Shown here piece after piece: positions 35,804 to 49,400 of a stretch of DNA of 64,000 bases (within the stretch, counting starts at the first letter, position 1; each line of letters begins with the position of its first letter). The notes below the pieces were generated by a model. It saw nothing but the letters and a program-made list of their open reading frames with translations. It ran no database searches and was not told the DNA's origin. This DNA comes from Litoditis marina (lineage: Eukaryota; Nematoda; Chromadorea; Rhabditida; Rhabditidae). Made by a program: the position numbers and the translations under genes. The stretch covers positions 18,155,879 through 18,219,878 of the forward strand of contig OZ038434.1 in NCBI GenBank assembly GCA_964036275.1, given 5' to 3'.

Positions 35804-37148
35804 TTGTTTCCTGAAGACAAAAAGTAAACAGGTTGTCCAATTTTTGTCCCGAGGAAATGTTTTCAACATCCTTGAGGACAAAAGGTGGACAGATTGTCCA
35901 GTTGGTTTCCTGAAGACACAAAGTGGACAGATTGTCCAATTTTTGTCCCAAGGTAATGTTTTCAACATCCTGGAGGACAAAAAGTGAACAGATTGTCCAA
36001 TTTTTGTCCCGAGGTAATGTTTTCAACATCCTTGAGGACAAAAGGTGGACAGATTGTCCAGTCCAGTTGGTTTCCTGAAGACAAAAAGTAAACAGGTTGT
36101 CCAATTTTTGTCCCGAGGAAAGTTTTTCAATATCCTTGAGGACAAAAGGTGGACAGATTGTCCAGTTGGTTTCCTGAAGACAAAAATTAAACAAGTTGTC
36201 CAATTTTTGTCCCGAGGAAATGTTTTCAACATCCTTGAGAACAAAAAGTGGACAGATTGTCCAGTTTGTTTCCTGAAGACAAAAAGTAAACAGGTTGTCC
36301 ACTTTTTGTCCCGAGGTAATGTTTTCAACATCCTTGAGGACAAAAAGTGGACAGATTGTCCAGTTTGTTTCCTGAAGACAAAAAGTAAACAGGTTGTCCA
36401 ATTTTTGTCCCGAGGAAAGTTTTTCAATATCCTTGAGGACAAAAAGTGGACAGACTGTCCAGTTTGTTTCCTGAAGACAAAGAGTTAACAGGTTGTCCAA
36501 TTTTTGTCCTGAGGAATCTTTTTCGAGATCCTTGAGGACAAAAGGTGGACAGATTGTCCAGTTTGTTTCCTGAAGACAAAAAGTAAACAGGTTGTCCAAT
36601 TTTTGTCCCGAGGAAATGTTTTCAACATCCTTGGGGACAGAAAGTGGACAGATTGTCCAATTTTTGTCCCAAGGTAATGTTTTCAACATCCTTGAGGACA
36701 AAAGGTGGACAGATTGTCCAGTTGGTTTCCTGAAGACAAAAAGGAAACAGGTCGTCCAATTTTTGTATCGAGGAAATGTTTTCAACATCCTTGAGTACAA
36801 AAAGTGGACAGATTGTCCAATTTTTGTCCCGAGGTAATGTTTTCAACGTCCTTGAGGACAAAAGGTGGACAGATTGTCCAGTTGGTTTCCTGAAGACACA
36901 AAGTGGACAGATTGTCCAATTTTTGTCCCAAGGTAATGTTTTCAACATCCTGGAGGACAAAAAGTGAACAGATTGTCCAATTTTTGTCCCGAGGTAATGT
37001 TTTCAACATCCTTGAGGACAAAAGGTGGACAGATTGTCCAGTCCAGTTGGTTTCCTGAAGACAAAAAGTAAACAGGTTGTCCAATTTTTGTCCCGAGGAA
37101 AGTTTTTCAATATCCTTGAGGACAAAAAGTGGACAGATTGTCCAGTTT

Positions 37149-37385
37149 GGCCGAGTGGTCAAGTGGTTAGCGTTCGGCTGTCGCTCCACAGACCTGGGTT
37201 CGATCCCCGCTCGCCGCGGTATCTGTCTGGCGGACCGCATGAGCTGGTTACAAAGCTCACCCATGCCTATCTCCACCCCTTTACGGACAGTCCTTCTACG
37301 GTTGATATATGATTTGTGTGTGATTATGTAATTTTCTCAATAAAGCACACGGCTGAAATAGTTGCCGTAAAAGATTATTATTATA
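37149..37385 (+). mobile_element. tRNA-derived SINE, copy 7
   Basis: Same element, same satellite phase; only 602 bases before copy 8. Confidence 0.8.
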
Positions 37386-37750
37386 TTGTTTCCTGAAGAC
37401 AAAAAGTAAACAGGTTGTCCAATTTTTGTCCCGAGGAAATGTTTTCAACATCCTTGAGGACAAAAGGTGGACAGATTGTCCAGTTGGTTTCCTGAAGACA
37501 CAAAGTGGACAGATTGTCCAATTTTTGTCCCAAGGTAATGTTTTCAACATCCTGGAGGACAAAAAGTGAACAGATTGTCCAATTTTTGTCCCGAGGTAAT
37601 GTTTTCAACATCCTTGAGGACAAAAGGTGGACAGATTGTCCAGTCCAGTTGGTTTCCTGAAGACAAAAAGTAAACAGGTTGTCCAATTTTTGTCCCGAGG
37701 AAAGTTTTTCAATATCCTTGAGGACAAAAAGTGGACAGATTGTCCAGTTT

Positions 37751-37987
37751 GGCCGAGTGGTCAAGTGGTTAGCGTTCGGCTGTCGCTCCACAGACCTGGG
37801 TTCGATCCCCGCTCGCCGCGGTATCTGTCTGGCGGACCGCATGAGCTGGTTACAAAGCTCACCCATGCCTATCTCCACCCCTTTACGGACAGTCCTTCTA
37901 CGGTTGATATATGATTTGTGTGTGATTATGTAATTTTCTCAATAAAGCACACGGCTGAAATAGTTGCCGTAAAAGATTATTATTATA
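37751..37987 (+). mobile_element. tRNA-derived SINE, copy 8
   Basis: Same element, same satellite phase and near-identical sequence. Confidence 0.8.
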
Positions 37988-40900
37988 TTGTTTCCTGAAG
38001 ACAAAAAGTAAACAGGTTGTCCAATTTTTGTCCCGAGGAAATGTTTTCAACATCCTTGAGGACAAAAGGTGGACAGATTGTCCAGTTGGTTTCCTGAAGA
38101 CAAAAATTAAACAAGTTGTCCAATTTTTGTCCCGAGGAAATGTTTTCAACATCCTTGAGAACAAAAAGTGGACAGATTGTCCAGTTTGTTTCCTGAAGAC
38201 AAAAAGTAAACAGGTTGTCCACTTTTTGTCCCGAGGTAATGTTTTCAACATCCTTGAGGACAAAAAGTGGACAGATTGTCCAGTTTGTTTCCTGAAGACA
38301 AAAAGTAAACAGGTTGTCCAATTTTTGTCCCGAGGAAAGTTTTTCAATATCCTTGAGGACAAAAAGTGGACAGATTGTCCAGTTTGTTTCCTGAAGACAA
38401 AGAGTTAACAGGTTGTCCAATTTTTGTCCTGAGGAATCTTTTTCGAGATCCTTGAGGACAAAAGGTGGACAGATTGTCCAGTTTGTTTCCTGAAGACAAA
38501 AAGTAAACAGGTTGTCCAATTTTTGTCCCGAGGAAAGTTTTTCAATATCCTTGAGGACAAAAAGTGGATAGATTGTCCAGTTTGTTTCCTGAAGACAAAA
38601 AGTTAACATGTTGTCCAATTTTTGTCCCGAGGAAATGTTTTCAACATCCTTGAGGACAAAAAGTGGACAGATTGTCCAGTTTGTTTCCTGAAGACAAAAA
38701 GTAAACAGGTTGTCCAATTTTTGTCCCGAGGTAATGTTTTCAACATCCTTGAGGACAAAAGGTGGACAGATTGTCCAGTTGGTTTCCTGAAGACAAAAAG
38801 TAAACAGGTTGTCCAATTTTTGTCCCGAAGAAATGTTTTCAACATCCTTGGGGACAGAAAGTGGACAGATTGTCCAGTTTGTTTCCTGAAGACAAAAAGT
38901 TAACATGTTGTCCAATTTTTGTCCCGAGGAAATGTTTTCAACATCCTTGAGGACAAAAAGTGGACAGATTGTCCAGTTTGTTTCCTGAAGACAAAAAGTA
39001 AACAGGTTGTCCAATTTTTGTCCCGAGGTAATGTTTTCAACATCCTTGAGGACAAAAGGTGGACAGATTGTCCAGTTGGTTTCCTGAAGACAAAAAGTGA
39101 ACAGGTCGTCCAATTTTTGTCCCGAGGAAATGTTTTCAACATCCTTGAGGACAAAAAGTGAACAGATTGTCCAATTTTTGTCCCGAGGTAATGTTTTCAA
39201 CATCCTTGAGGACAAAAGGTGGACAGATTGTCCAGTTGGTTTCCTGAAGACAAAAAGTGAACAGGTCGTCCAATTTTTGTCCCGAGGAAATGTTTTCAAC
39301 ATCCTTGAGGACAAAAAGTGAACAGATTGTCCAATTTTTGTCCCGAGGTAATGTTTTCAACATCCTTGGGGACAGAAAGTGGACAGATTGTCCAGTTTGT
39401 TTCCTGAAGACAAAAAGTAAACAGGTTGTCCAATTTTTGTCCCGAGGTAATGTTTTCAACATCCTTGAGGACAAAAAGTGGACAGATTGTCCAGTTTGTT
39501 TCCTGAAGACAAAGAGTTAACAGGTTGTCCAATTTTTGTCCTGAGGAATCTTTTTCGAGATCCTTGAGGACAAAAGGTGGACAGATTGTCCAGTTTGTTT
39601 CCTGAAGACAAAAAGTAAACAGGTGTCCAATTTTTGTCCCGAGGAAAGTTTTTCAATATCCTTGAGGACAAAAAGTGGATAGATTGTCCAGTTTGTTTCC
39701 TGAAGACAAAAAGTTAACATGTTGTCCAATTTTTGTCCCGAGGAAATGTTTTCAACATCCTTGAGGACAAAAAGTGGACAGATTGTCCAGTTGGTTTCCT
39801 GAAGACAAAAATTAAACAAGTTGTCCAATTTTTGTCCCGAGGAAATGTTTTCAACATCCTTGAGAACAAAAAGTGGACAGATTGTCCAGTTGGTTTCCTG
39901 AAGACAAAAATTAAACAAGTTGTCCAATTTTTGTCCCAAGGTAATGTTTTCAACATCCTTGAGAACAAAAGGTGGACAGATTGTCCAGTTGGTTTCCTGA
40001 AGACAAAAAGGAAACAGGTCGTCCAATTTTTGTATCGAGGAAATGTTTTCAACATCCTTGAGGACAAAAAGTGGACAGATTGTCCAATTTTTGTCCCGAG
40101 GTAATGTTTTCAACGTCCTTGAGGACAAAAGGTGGACAGATTGTCCAGTTGGTTTCCTGAAGACAAAAAGTGAACAGGTCGTCCAATTTTTGTCCCGAGG
40201 AAATGTTTTCAACATCCTTGAGGACAAAAAGTGGACAGATTGTCCAATTTTTGTCCCGAGGTAATGTTTTCAACATCCTTGAGGACAAAAGGTGGGCAGA
40301 TTGTCCAGTCCAGTTGGTTTCCTGAAGACAAAAAGTAAACAGGTTGTCCAATTTTTGTCCCGAGGAACTGTTTTCAACATCCTTGAGGACAAAAAGTGGA
40401 CAGATTGTCCAGTTTGTTTCCTGAAGACAAAAAGTAAACAGGTTGTCCACTTTTTCCGAGGTAATGTTTTCAACATCCTTGAGGACAAAAAGTGGACAGA
40501 TTGTCCAGTTTGTTTCCTGAAGACAAAAAGTAAACAGGTTGTCCAATTTTTGTCCCGAGGAAATGTTTTCAACATCCTTGGGGACAGAAAGTGGACAGAT
40601 TGTCCAATTTTTGTCCCAAGGTAATGTTTTCAACATCCTTGAGGACAAAAGGTGGACAGATTGTCCAGTTGGTTTCCTGAAGACAAAAAGGAAACAGGTC
40701 GTCCAATTTTTGTATCGAGGAAATGTTTTCAACATCCTTGAGTACAAAAAGTGGACAGATTGTCCAATTTTTGTCCCGAGGTAATGTTTTCAACGTCCTT
40801 GAGGACAAAAGGTGGACAGATTGTCCAGTTGGTTTCCTGAAGACACAAAGTGGACAGATTGTCCAATTTTTGTCCCAAGGTAATGTTTTCAACATCCTGG

Positions 40901-41095
40901 AGGACAAAAAGTGAACAGATTGTCCAATTTTTGTCCCGAGGTAATGTTTTCAACATCCTTGAGGACAAAAGGTGGACAGATTGTCCAGTCCAGTTGGTTT
41001 CCTGAAGACAAAAAGTAAACAGGTTGTCCAATTTTTGTCCCGAGGAAAGTTTTTCAATATCCTTGAGGACAAAAAGTGGACAGATTGTCCAGTTT

Positions 41096-41332
41096 GGCCG
41101 AGTGGTCAAGTGGTTAGCGTTCGGCTGTCGCTCCACAGACCTTGGTTCGATCCCCGCTCGCCGCGGTATCTGTCTGGCGGACCGCATGAGCTGGTTACAA
41201 AGCTCACCCATGCCTATCTCCACCCCTTTACGGACAGTCCTTCTACGGTTGATATATGATTTGTGTGTGATTATGTAATTTTCTCAATAAAGCACACGGC
41301 TGAAATAGTTGCCGTAAAAGATTATTATTATA
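41096..41332 (+). mobile_element. tRNA-derived SINE, copy 9
   Basis: Same element. It carries one visible substitution just before the B box (CCTTGGTTCG instead of CCTGGGTTCG). Confidence 0.8.
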
Positions 41333-43327
41333 TTGTTTCCTGAAGACAAAAAGTAAACAGGTTGTCCAATTTTTGTCCCGAGGAAATGTTTTCAACATCC
41401 TTGAGGACAAAAGGTGGACAGATTGTCCAGTTGGTTTCCTGAAGACAAAAATTAAACAAGTTGTCCAATTTTTGTCCCGAGGAAATGTTTTCAACATCCT
41501 TGAGAACAAAAAGTGGACAGATTGTCCAGTTTGTTTCCTGAAGACAAAAATTAAACAAGTTGTCCAATTTTTGTCCCGAGGAAATGTTTTCAACATCCTT
41601 GAGAACAAAAAGTGGACAGATTGTCCAGTTTGTTTCCTGAAGACAAAAAGTAAACAGGTTGTCCACTTTTTGTCCCGAGGAAAGTTTTTCAATATCCTTG
41701 AGGACAAAAAGTGGACAGATTGTCCAGTTTGTTTCCTGAAGACAAAGAGTTAACAGGTTGTCCAATTTTTGTCCTGAGGAATCTTTTTCGAGATCCTTGA
41801 GGACAAAAGGTGGACAGATTGTCCAGTTTGTTTCCTGAAGACAAAAAGTAAACAGGTTGTCCAATTTTTGTCCCGAGGAAAGTTTTTCAATATCCTTAAG
41901 GACAAAAAGTGGATAGATTGTCCAGTTTGTTTCCTGAAGACAAAAAGTTAACATGTTGTCCAATTTTTGTCCCGAGGAAATGTTTTCAACATCCTTGAGG
42001 ACAAAAAGTGGACAGATTGTCCAGTTTGTTTCCTGAAGACAAAAAGTAAACAGGTTGTCCAATTTTTGTCCCGAGGTAATGTTTTCAACATCCTTGAGGA
42101 CAAAAGGTGGACAGATTGTCCAGTTGGTTTCCTGAAGACAAAAAGTAAACAGGTTGTCCAATTTTTGTCCCGAAGAAATGTTTTCAACATCCTTGGGGAC
42201 AGAAAGTGGACAGATTGTCCAGTTTGTTTCCTGAAGACAAAAAGTTAACATGTTGTCCAATTTTTGTCCCGAGGAAATGTTTTCAACATCCTTGAGGACA
42301 AAAAGTGGACAGATTGTCCAGTTTGTTTCCTGAAGACAAAAAGTAAACAGGTTGTCCAATTTTTGTCCCGAGGTAATGTTTTCAACATCCTTGAGGACAA
42401 AAGGTGGACAGATTGTCCAGTTGGTTTCCTGAAGACAAAAAGTGAACAGGTCGTCCAATTTTTGTCCCGAGGAAATGTTTTCAACATCCTTGAGGACAAA
42501 AAGTGAACAGATTGTCCAATTTTTGTCCCGAGGTAATGTTTTCAACATCCTTGAGGACAAAAGGTGGACAGATTGTCCAGTTGGTTTCCTGAAGACAAAA
42601 AGTAAACAGGTTGTCCAATTTTTGTCCCGAGGAAAGTTTTTCAATATCCTTGAGGACAAAGGGTGGACAGATTGTCCAATTTTTGTCCCGAGGTAATGTT
42701 TTCAACATCCTTGAGGACAAAAGATGGACAGATTGTCCAGTTGGTTTCCTGAAGACAAAAAGTAAACAGGTTGTCCAATTTTTGTCCCGAAGAAATGTTT
42801 TCAACATCATTGGGGACAGAAAGTGGACAGATTGTCCAATTTTTGTCCCAAGGTAATGTTTTCAACATCCTTGAGGACAAAAGGTGGACAGATTGTCCAG
42901 TTGGTTTCCTGAAGACAAAAAGTAAACAGGTTGTCCAATTTTTGTCCCGAAGAAATGTTTTCAACATCCTTGGGGACAGAAAAAGGACAGATTGTCCAAT
43001 TTTTGTCCCAAGGTAATGTTTTCAACATCCTTGAGGACAAAAGGTGGACAGATTGTCCAGTTGGTTTCCTGAAGACAAAAAGTGAACAGGTCGTCCAACT
43101 TTTGTCCCGAGGAAATGTTTTCAACATCCTTGAGGACAAAAAGTAAACAGATTGTCCAATTTTTGTCCCGAGGTAATGTTTTCAACATCCTTGAGGACAA
43201 AAGGTGGACAGATTGTCCAGTCCAGTTGGTTTCCTGAAGACAAAAAGTAAACAGGTTGTCCAATTTTTGTCCCGAGGAAAGTTTTTCAATATCCTTGAGG
43301 ACAAAAAGTGGACAGATTGTCCAGTTT

Positions 43328-43445
43328 GGCCGAGTGGTCAAGTGGTTAGCGTTCGGCTGTCGCTCCACAGACCTGGGTTCGATCCCCGCTCGCCGCGGTA
43401 TCTGTCTGGCGGACCGCATGAGCTGGTTACAAAGCTCACCCATGC
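43328..43445 (+). mobile_element. tRNA-derived SINE, copy 10, 3' truncated at the inversion point
   Basis: Only the first 118 bases remain, through CACCCATGC. The sequence then switches directly into satellite A in reverse orientation (TGTTTCCTTTTTGTCTTC), so the breakpoint of the orientation change lies inside this SINE. Confidence 0.82.
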
Positions 43446-46400
43446 TGTTTCCTTTTTGTCTTCAGGGAACCAACTGAACAATCTGTCCACCTTTTGTCCT
43501 CAAGGATGTTGAAAACATTACCTCGGTACAAAAATTGGACAACCTGTTTACTTTTTGTCTTCAGGAAACAAACTGGACAATCTGTCCACCTTTTGTCCTC
43601 AAGGATCTCGGAAAAGATTCCTCAGGACAAAAATTGGACAACCTGTTTACTTTATGTCTTCAGGAAACAAACTGGACAATCTGTCCACATTTTGTCCTCA
43701 AGGATGTTGAAAACATTACCTCGGGACAAAAATTGGACAATCTGTCCTGTTTTTGTCCCCAAGGATGTTGAAAACATTTCCTCTGGCCAAACTTGAACAA
43801 CCTGGTTACTTTTTGTCTTCAGGAAACCAACTGGACAATCTGTCCACCTTTTGTCCTCAAGGATGTTGAAAACATTACCTCGGGACAAAAATTGGACAAT
43901 CTGTCCACTTTTTGTCCTCAAGGATGTTGAAAACATTTCCTCGGGACAAAAATTGGACGAACTGTTTCCTTTTTGTCTTCAGGAAACCAACTGGACAATC
44001 TGTCCACCTTTTGTCCTCAAGGATGTTGAAAACATTACCTCGGGACAAAAATTGGACAATCTGTCCACTGTTTGTCCTCAAGGATGTTGAAAACATTTCC
44101 TAGGGACAAGAATTGGACAACCTGTTTACTTTTTGTCTTCAGGAAACAAACTGGACAATCTGTCCACCTTTTGTCCTCAAGGATCTCGGAAAAGATTCCT
44201 CAGGACAAAAATTGGACAACCTGTTAACTTTTTGTCTTCAGGAAACAAACTGGACAATCGGTCCACTTTTTGTCCTCAAGGATGTTGAAAACATTTCCTC
44301 GGGACCAACATTGGACAACCTGTTTACTTTTTGTCCTCAAGGATGTTGAAAACATTTCCTCGGGACAAAAATTGGACGACCTGTTCACTTTTTGTCTTCA
44401 GGAAACCAACTGGACAATCTGTCCACCTTTTGTCCTCAAGGATGTTGAAAACATTACCTTGGGACAAAAATTGGACAATCTGTCCACTTTCTGTCCCCAA
44501 GGATGTTGAAAACATTTCTTCGGGACAAAAATTGGACAACCTGTTTACTTTTTGTCTTCAGGAAACAAACTGGACAATCTGTCCACATTTTGTCCTCAAG
44601 GATGTTGAAAACATTACCTTGGAACAAAAATTGGACAATCTGTCCACTTTCTGTCCCCAAGGATGTTGAAAACATTTCTTCGGAACAAAAATTGGACAAC
44701 CTGTTTACTTTTTGTCTTCAGGAAACCAACTGGACAATCTGTCCATCTTTTGTCCTCAAGGATGTTGAAAACATTACCTTGGAACAAAAATTGGACAATC
44801 TGTCCACTTTCTGTCCCCAAGGATGTTGAAAACATTTCTTCGGGACAAAAATTGGACAACCTGTTTACTTTTTGTCTTCAGGAAACAAACTGGACAATCT
44901 GTCCACATTTTGTCCTCAAGGATGTTGAAAACATTACCTTGGAACAAAAATTGGACAATCTGTCCACTTTCTGTCCCCAAGGATGTTGAAAACATTTCTT
45001 CGGAACAAAAATTGGACAACCTGTTTACTTTTTGTCTTCAGGAAACCAACTGGACAATCTGTCCATCTTTTGTCCTCAAGGATGTTGAAAACATTACCTC
45101 GGGACAAAAATTGGACAATCTGTCCACTTTTTGTCCTCAAGGATGTTGAAAACATTTCCTCGGGACAAAAATTGGACGACCTTTTTCCTTTTGTCTTCAG
45201 AAAACCAACTGGACAATCTGTCCACCTTTTGTCCTCAAGGATGTTGAAAACATTACCTTGGGACAAAAATTGGACAATCTGTCCACTTTCTGTCCCCAAG
45301 GATGTTGAAAACATTTCTTCGGGACAAATATTGGACAACCTGTTTACTTTTTGTCTTCAGGAAACCAACTGGACAATCTGTCCACTTTTTGTCCTCAAGG
45401 ATGTTGAAAACATTACCTCGGGACAAAAATTGGACAATCTGTCCACTTTTTGTCCTCAAGGATGTTGAAAACATTTCATCGGGACAAAAATTGGACAACC
45501 TGTTTACTTTTTGTCTTCAGGAAACCAACTGGACAATCTGTCCACCTTTTGTCCTCAAGGATGTTGAAAACATTACCTCGGGACAAAAATTGGACAATCT
45601 GTCCACCTTTTCTCCTCAAGGATGTTGAAAACATTTCCTCGATACAAAAATTGGACGACCTGTTTCCTTTTTGTCTTCAGGAAACCAACTGGACAATCTG
45701 TCCACCTTTTGTCCCCAAGGATGTTGAAAACATTACCTCGGGACAAAAATTGGACAACCTGTTTACTTTTTGTGTTCAGGAAACAAACTGGACAATCTGT
45801 CCACTTTTTGTCCTCAAGGATGTTGAAAACATTTCCTCGGGACAAAAATTGGACAACTTGTTTAATTTTTGTCTTCAGGAAACCAACTGGACAATCTGTC
45901 CACTTTTTGTTCTCAAGGATGTTGAGAACATTTCCTCGGGACAAAACTTGGACAACCTGTCCTGTTTTTGTCCCCAAGGATGTTGAAAACATTTCCTCTG
46001 GCCAAACTTGAACAACCTGGTTACTTTTTGTCTTCAGGGAACCAACTGGACAATCTGTCCACCTTTTGTCCTCAAGGATGTTGAAAACATTACCTCGGGA
46101 CAAAAATTGGACAATCTGTCCACTTTTTGTTCTCAAGGATGTTGAAAACATTTCCTCGGGACAAAAATTGAACGAACTGTTTCCTTTTTGTCTTCAGGAA
46201 ACCAACTGGACAATCTGTCCACCTTTTGTCCTCAAGGATGTTGAAAACATTACCTCGAGACAAAAATTGGACAATCTGTCCACTGTTCGTCCTCAAGGAT
46301 GTTGAAAACATTTCCTAGGGACAAGAATTGGACAACCTGTTTACTTTTTGTCTTCAGGAAACAAACTGGACAATCTGTCCACCTTTTGTCCTCAAGGATC

Positions 46401-49400
46401 TCGGAAAAGATTCCTCAGGACAAAAATTGGACAACCTGTTAACTTTTTGTCTTCAGGAAACAAACTGGACAATCTGTCCACTTTTTGTCCTCAAGGATGT
46501 TGAAAACATTTCCTCGGGACCAACATTGGACAACCTGTTTACTTTTTGTCCTCAAGGATGTTGAAAACATTTCCTCGGGACAAAAATTGGACGACCTGTT
46601 CACTTTTTGTCTTCAGGAAACCAACTGGACAATCTGTCCACCTTTTGTCCTCAAGGATGTTGAAAACATTACCTTGGGACAAAAATTGGACAATCTGTCC
46701 ACTTTCTGTCCCCAAGGATGTTGAAAACATTTCTTCGGGACAAAAATTGGACAACCTGTTTACTTTTTGTCTTCAGGAAACAAACTGGACAATCTGTCCA
46801 CGTTTTGTCCTCAAGGATGTTGAAAACATTACCTCGGGACAAAAATTGGACAATCTGTCCACTTTTTGTCCTCAAGGATGTTGAAAACATTTCCTCGGGA
46901 CAAAAATTGGACGACCTTTTTCCTTTTGTCTTCAGAAAACCAACTGGACAATCTGTCCACCTTTTGTCCTCAAGGATGTTGAAAACATTACCTTGGGACA
47001 AAAGTTGGACAATCTGTCCACTTTCTGTCCCCAAGGATGTTGAAAACATTTCTTCGGGACAAACATTGGACAACCTGTTTACTTTTTGTCTTCAGGAAAC
47101 CAACTGGACAATCTGTCCACCTTTTGTCCTCAAGGATGTTGAAAACATTACCTCGGGACAAAAATTGGACAATCTGTCCACTTTTTGTCCTCAAGGATGT
47201 TGAAAACATTTCCTCGGGACAAAAATTGGACAACCTGTTTACTTTTTGTCTTCAGGAAACCAACTGGACAATCTGTCCACCTTTTGTCCTCAAGGATGTT
47301 GAAAACATTACCTCGGGACAAACATTGGACAATCTGTCCACCTTTTCTCCTCAAGGATGTTGAAAACATTTCCTCGATACAAAAATTGGACGACCTGTTT
47401 CCTTTTTGTCTTCAGGAAACCAACTGGACAATCTGTCCACCTTTTGTCCCCAAGGATGTTGAAAACATTACCTCGGGACAAAAATTGGACAACCTGTTTA
47501 CTTTTTGTGTTCAGGAAACAAACTGGACAATCTGTCCACTTTTTGTCCTCAAGGATGTTGAAAACATTTCCTCGGGACAAAAATTGGACAACTTGTTTAA
47601 TTTTTGTCTTCAGGAAACCAACTGGACAATCTGTCCACTTTTTGTTCTCAAGGATGTTGAGAACATTTCCTCGGGACAAAACTTGGACAACCTGTTTACT
47701 TTTTGTCTTCAGGAAACAAACTGGACAATCTGTCCACCTTTTGTCCTCAAGGATCTCGGAAAAGATTCCTCAGGACAAAAATTGGACAATCTGTTAACTT
47801 TTTGTCTTCAGGAAACAAACTGGACAATCTGTCCACATTTTGTCCTCAAGGATGTTGAAAACATTACCTCGGGACAAAAATTGGACAATCTGTCCACTTT
47901 TTGTCCCCAAGGATGTTGAAAACATTTCCTCTGGCCAAACTTGAACAACCTGGTTACTTTTTGTCTTCAGGGAACCAACTGGACAATCTGTCCACCTTTT
48001 GTCCTCAAGGATGTTGAAAACATTACCTCGGGACAAAAATTGGACAATCTGTCCACTTTTTGTCCTCAAGGATGTTGAAAACATTTCCTCGGGACAAAAA
48101 TTGGACAACCTGTTTACTTTTTGTCTTCAGGAAACCAACTGGACAATCTGTTCACCTTTTGTCCTCAAGGATGTTGAAAACATTACCTCGGGACAAAAAT
48201 TGGACAATCTGTCCACTTTTTGTTCTCAAGGATGTTGAAAAAATTTCCTCGGGACAAAAATTGAACGAACTGTTTCCTTTTTGTCTTCAGGAAACCAACT
48301 GGACAATCTGTCCACCTTTTGTCCTCAAGGATGTTGAAAACATTACCTCGAGACAAAAATTGGACAATCTGTCCACTGTTCGTCCTCAAGGATGTTGAAA
48401 ACATTTCCTAGGGACAAGAATTGGACAACCTGTTTACTTTTTGTCTTCAGGAAACAAACTGGACAATCTGTCCACCTTTTGTCCTCAAGGATCTCGGAAA
48501 AGATTCCTCAGGACAAAAATTGGACAACCTGTTAACTTTTTGTCTTCAGGAAACAAACTGGACAATCTGTCCACTTTTTGTCCTCAAGGATGTTGAAAAC
48601 ATTTCCTCGGGACCAACATTGGACAACCTGTTTACTTTTTGTCCTCAAGGATGTTGAAAACATTTCCTCGGGACAAAAATTGGACGACCTGTTCACTTTT
48701 TGTCTTCAGGAAACCAACTGGACAATCTGTCCACCTTTTGTCCTCAAGGATGTTGAAAACATTACCTTGGGACAAAAATTGGACAATCTGTCCACTTTCT
48801 GTCCCCAAGGATGTTGAAAACATTTCTTCGGGACAAACATTGGACAACCTGTTTACTTTTTGTCTTCAGGAAACCAACTGGACAATCTGTCCACCTTTTG
48901 TCCTCAAGGATGTTGAAAACATTACCTCGGGACAAAAATTGGACAATCTGTCCACTTTTTGTCCTCAAGGATGTTGAAAACATTTCCTCGGGACAAAAAT
49001 TGGACAACCTGTTTACTTTTTGTCTTCAGGAAACCAACTGGACAATCTGTCCACCTTTTGTCCTCAAGGATGTTGAAAACATTACCTCGGGACAAACATT
49101 GGACAATCTGTCCACCTTTTCTCCTCAAGGATGTTGAAAACATTTCCTCGATACAAAAATTGGACGACCTGTTTCCTTTTTGTCTTCAGGAAACCAACTG
49201 GACAATCTGTCCACCTTTTGTCCCCAAGGATGTTGAAAACATTACCTCGGGACAAAAATTGGACAACCTGTTTACTTTTTGTGTTCAGGAAACAAACTGG
49301 ACAATCTGTCCACTTTTTGTCCTCAAGGATGTTGAAAACATTTCCTCGGGACAAAAATTGGACAACTTGTTTAATTTTTGTCTTCAGGAAACCAACTGGA

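Larger units (their letters stand above)
31424..43445 (+). repeat. Satellite A array with amplified SINE copies, plus orientation
   Basis: The 99-bp satellite with eight SINE copies. Spacing between SINE starts is irregular (1059, 1615, 1318, 1582, 602, 3345, 2232), so the higher-order units have been reshuffled by insertion and deletion of monomers. A distinctive TATCGAGGAAATG variant (for example 32252) recurs and marks related units. The array ends at 43445, where the orientation flips inside a truncated SINE. Confidence 0.94.
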
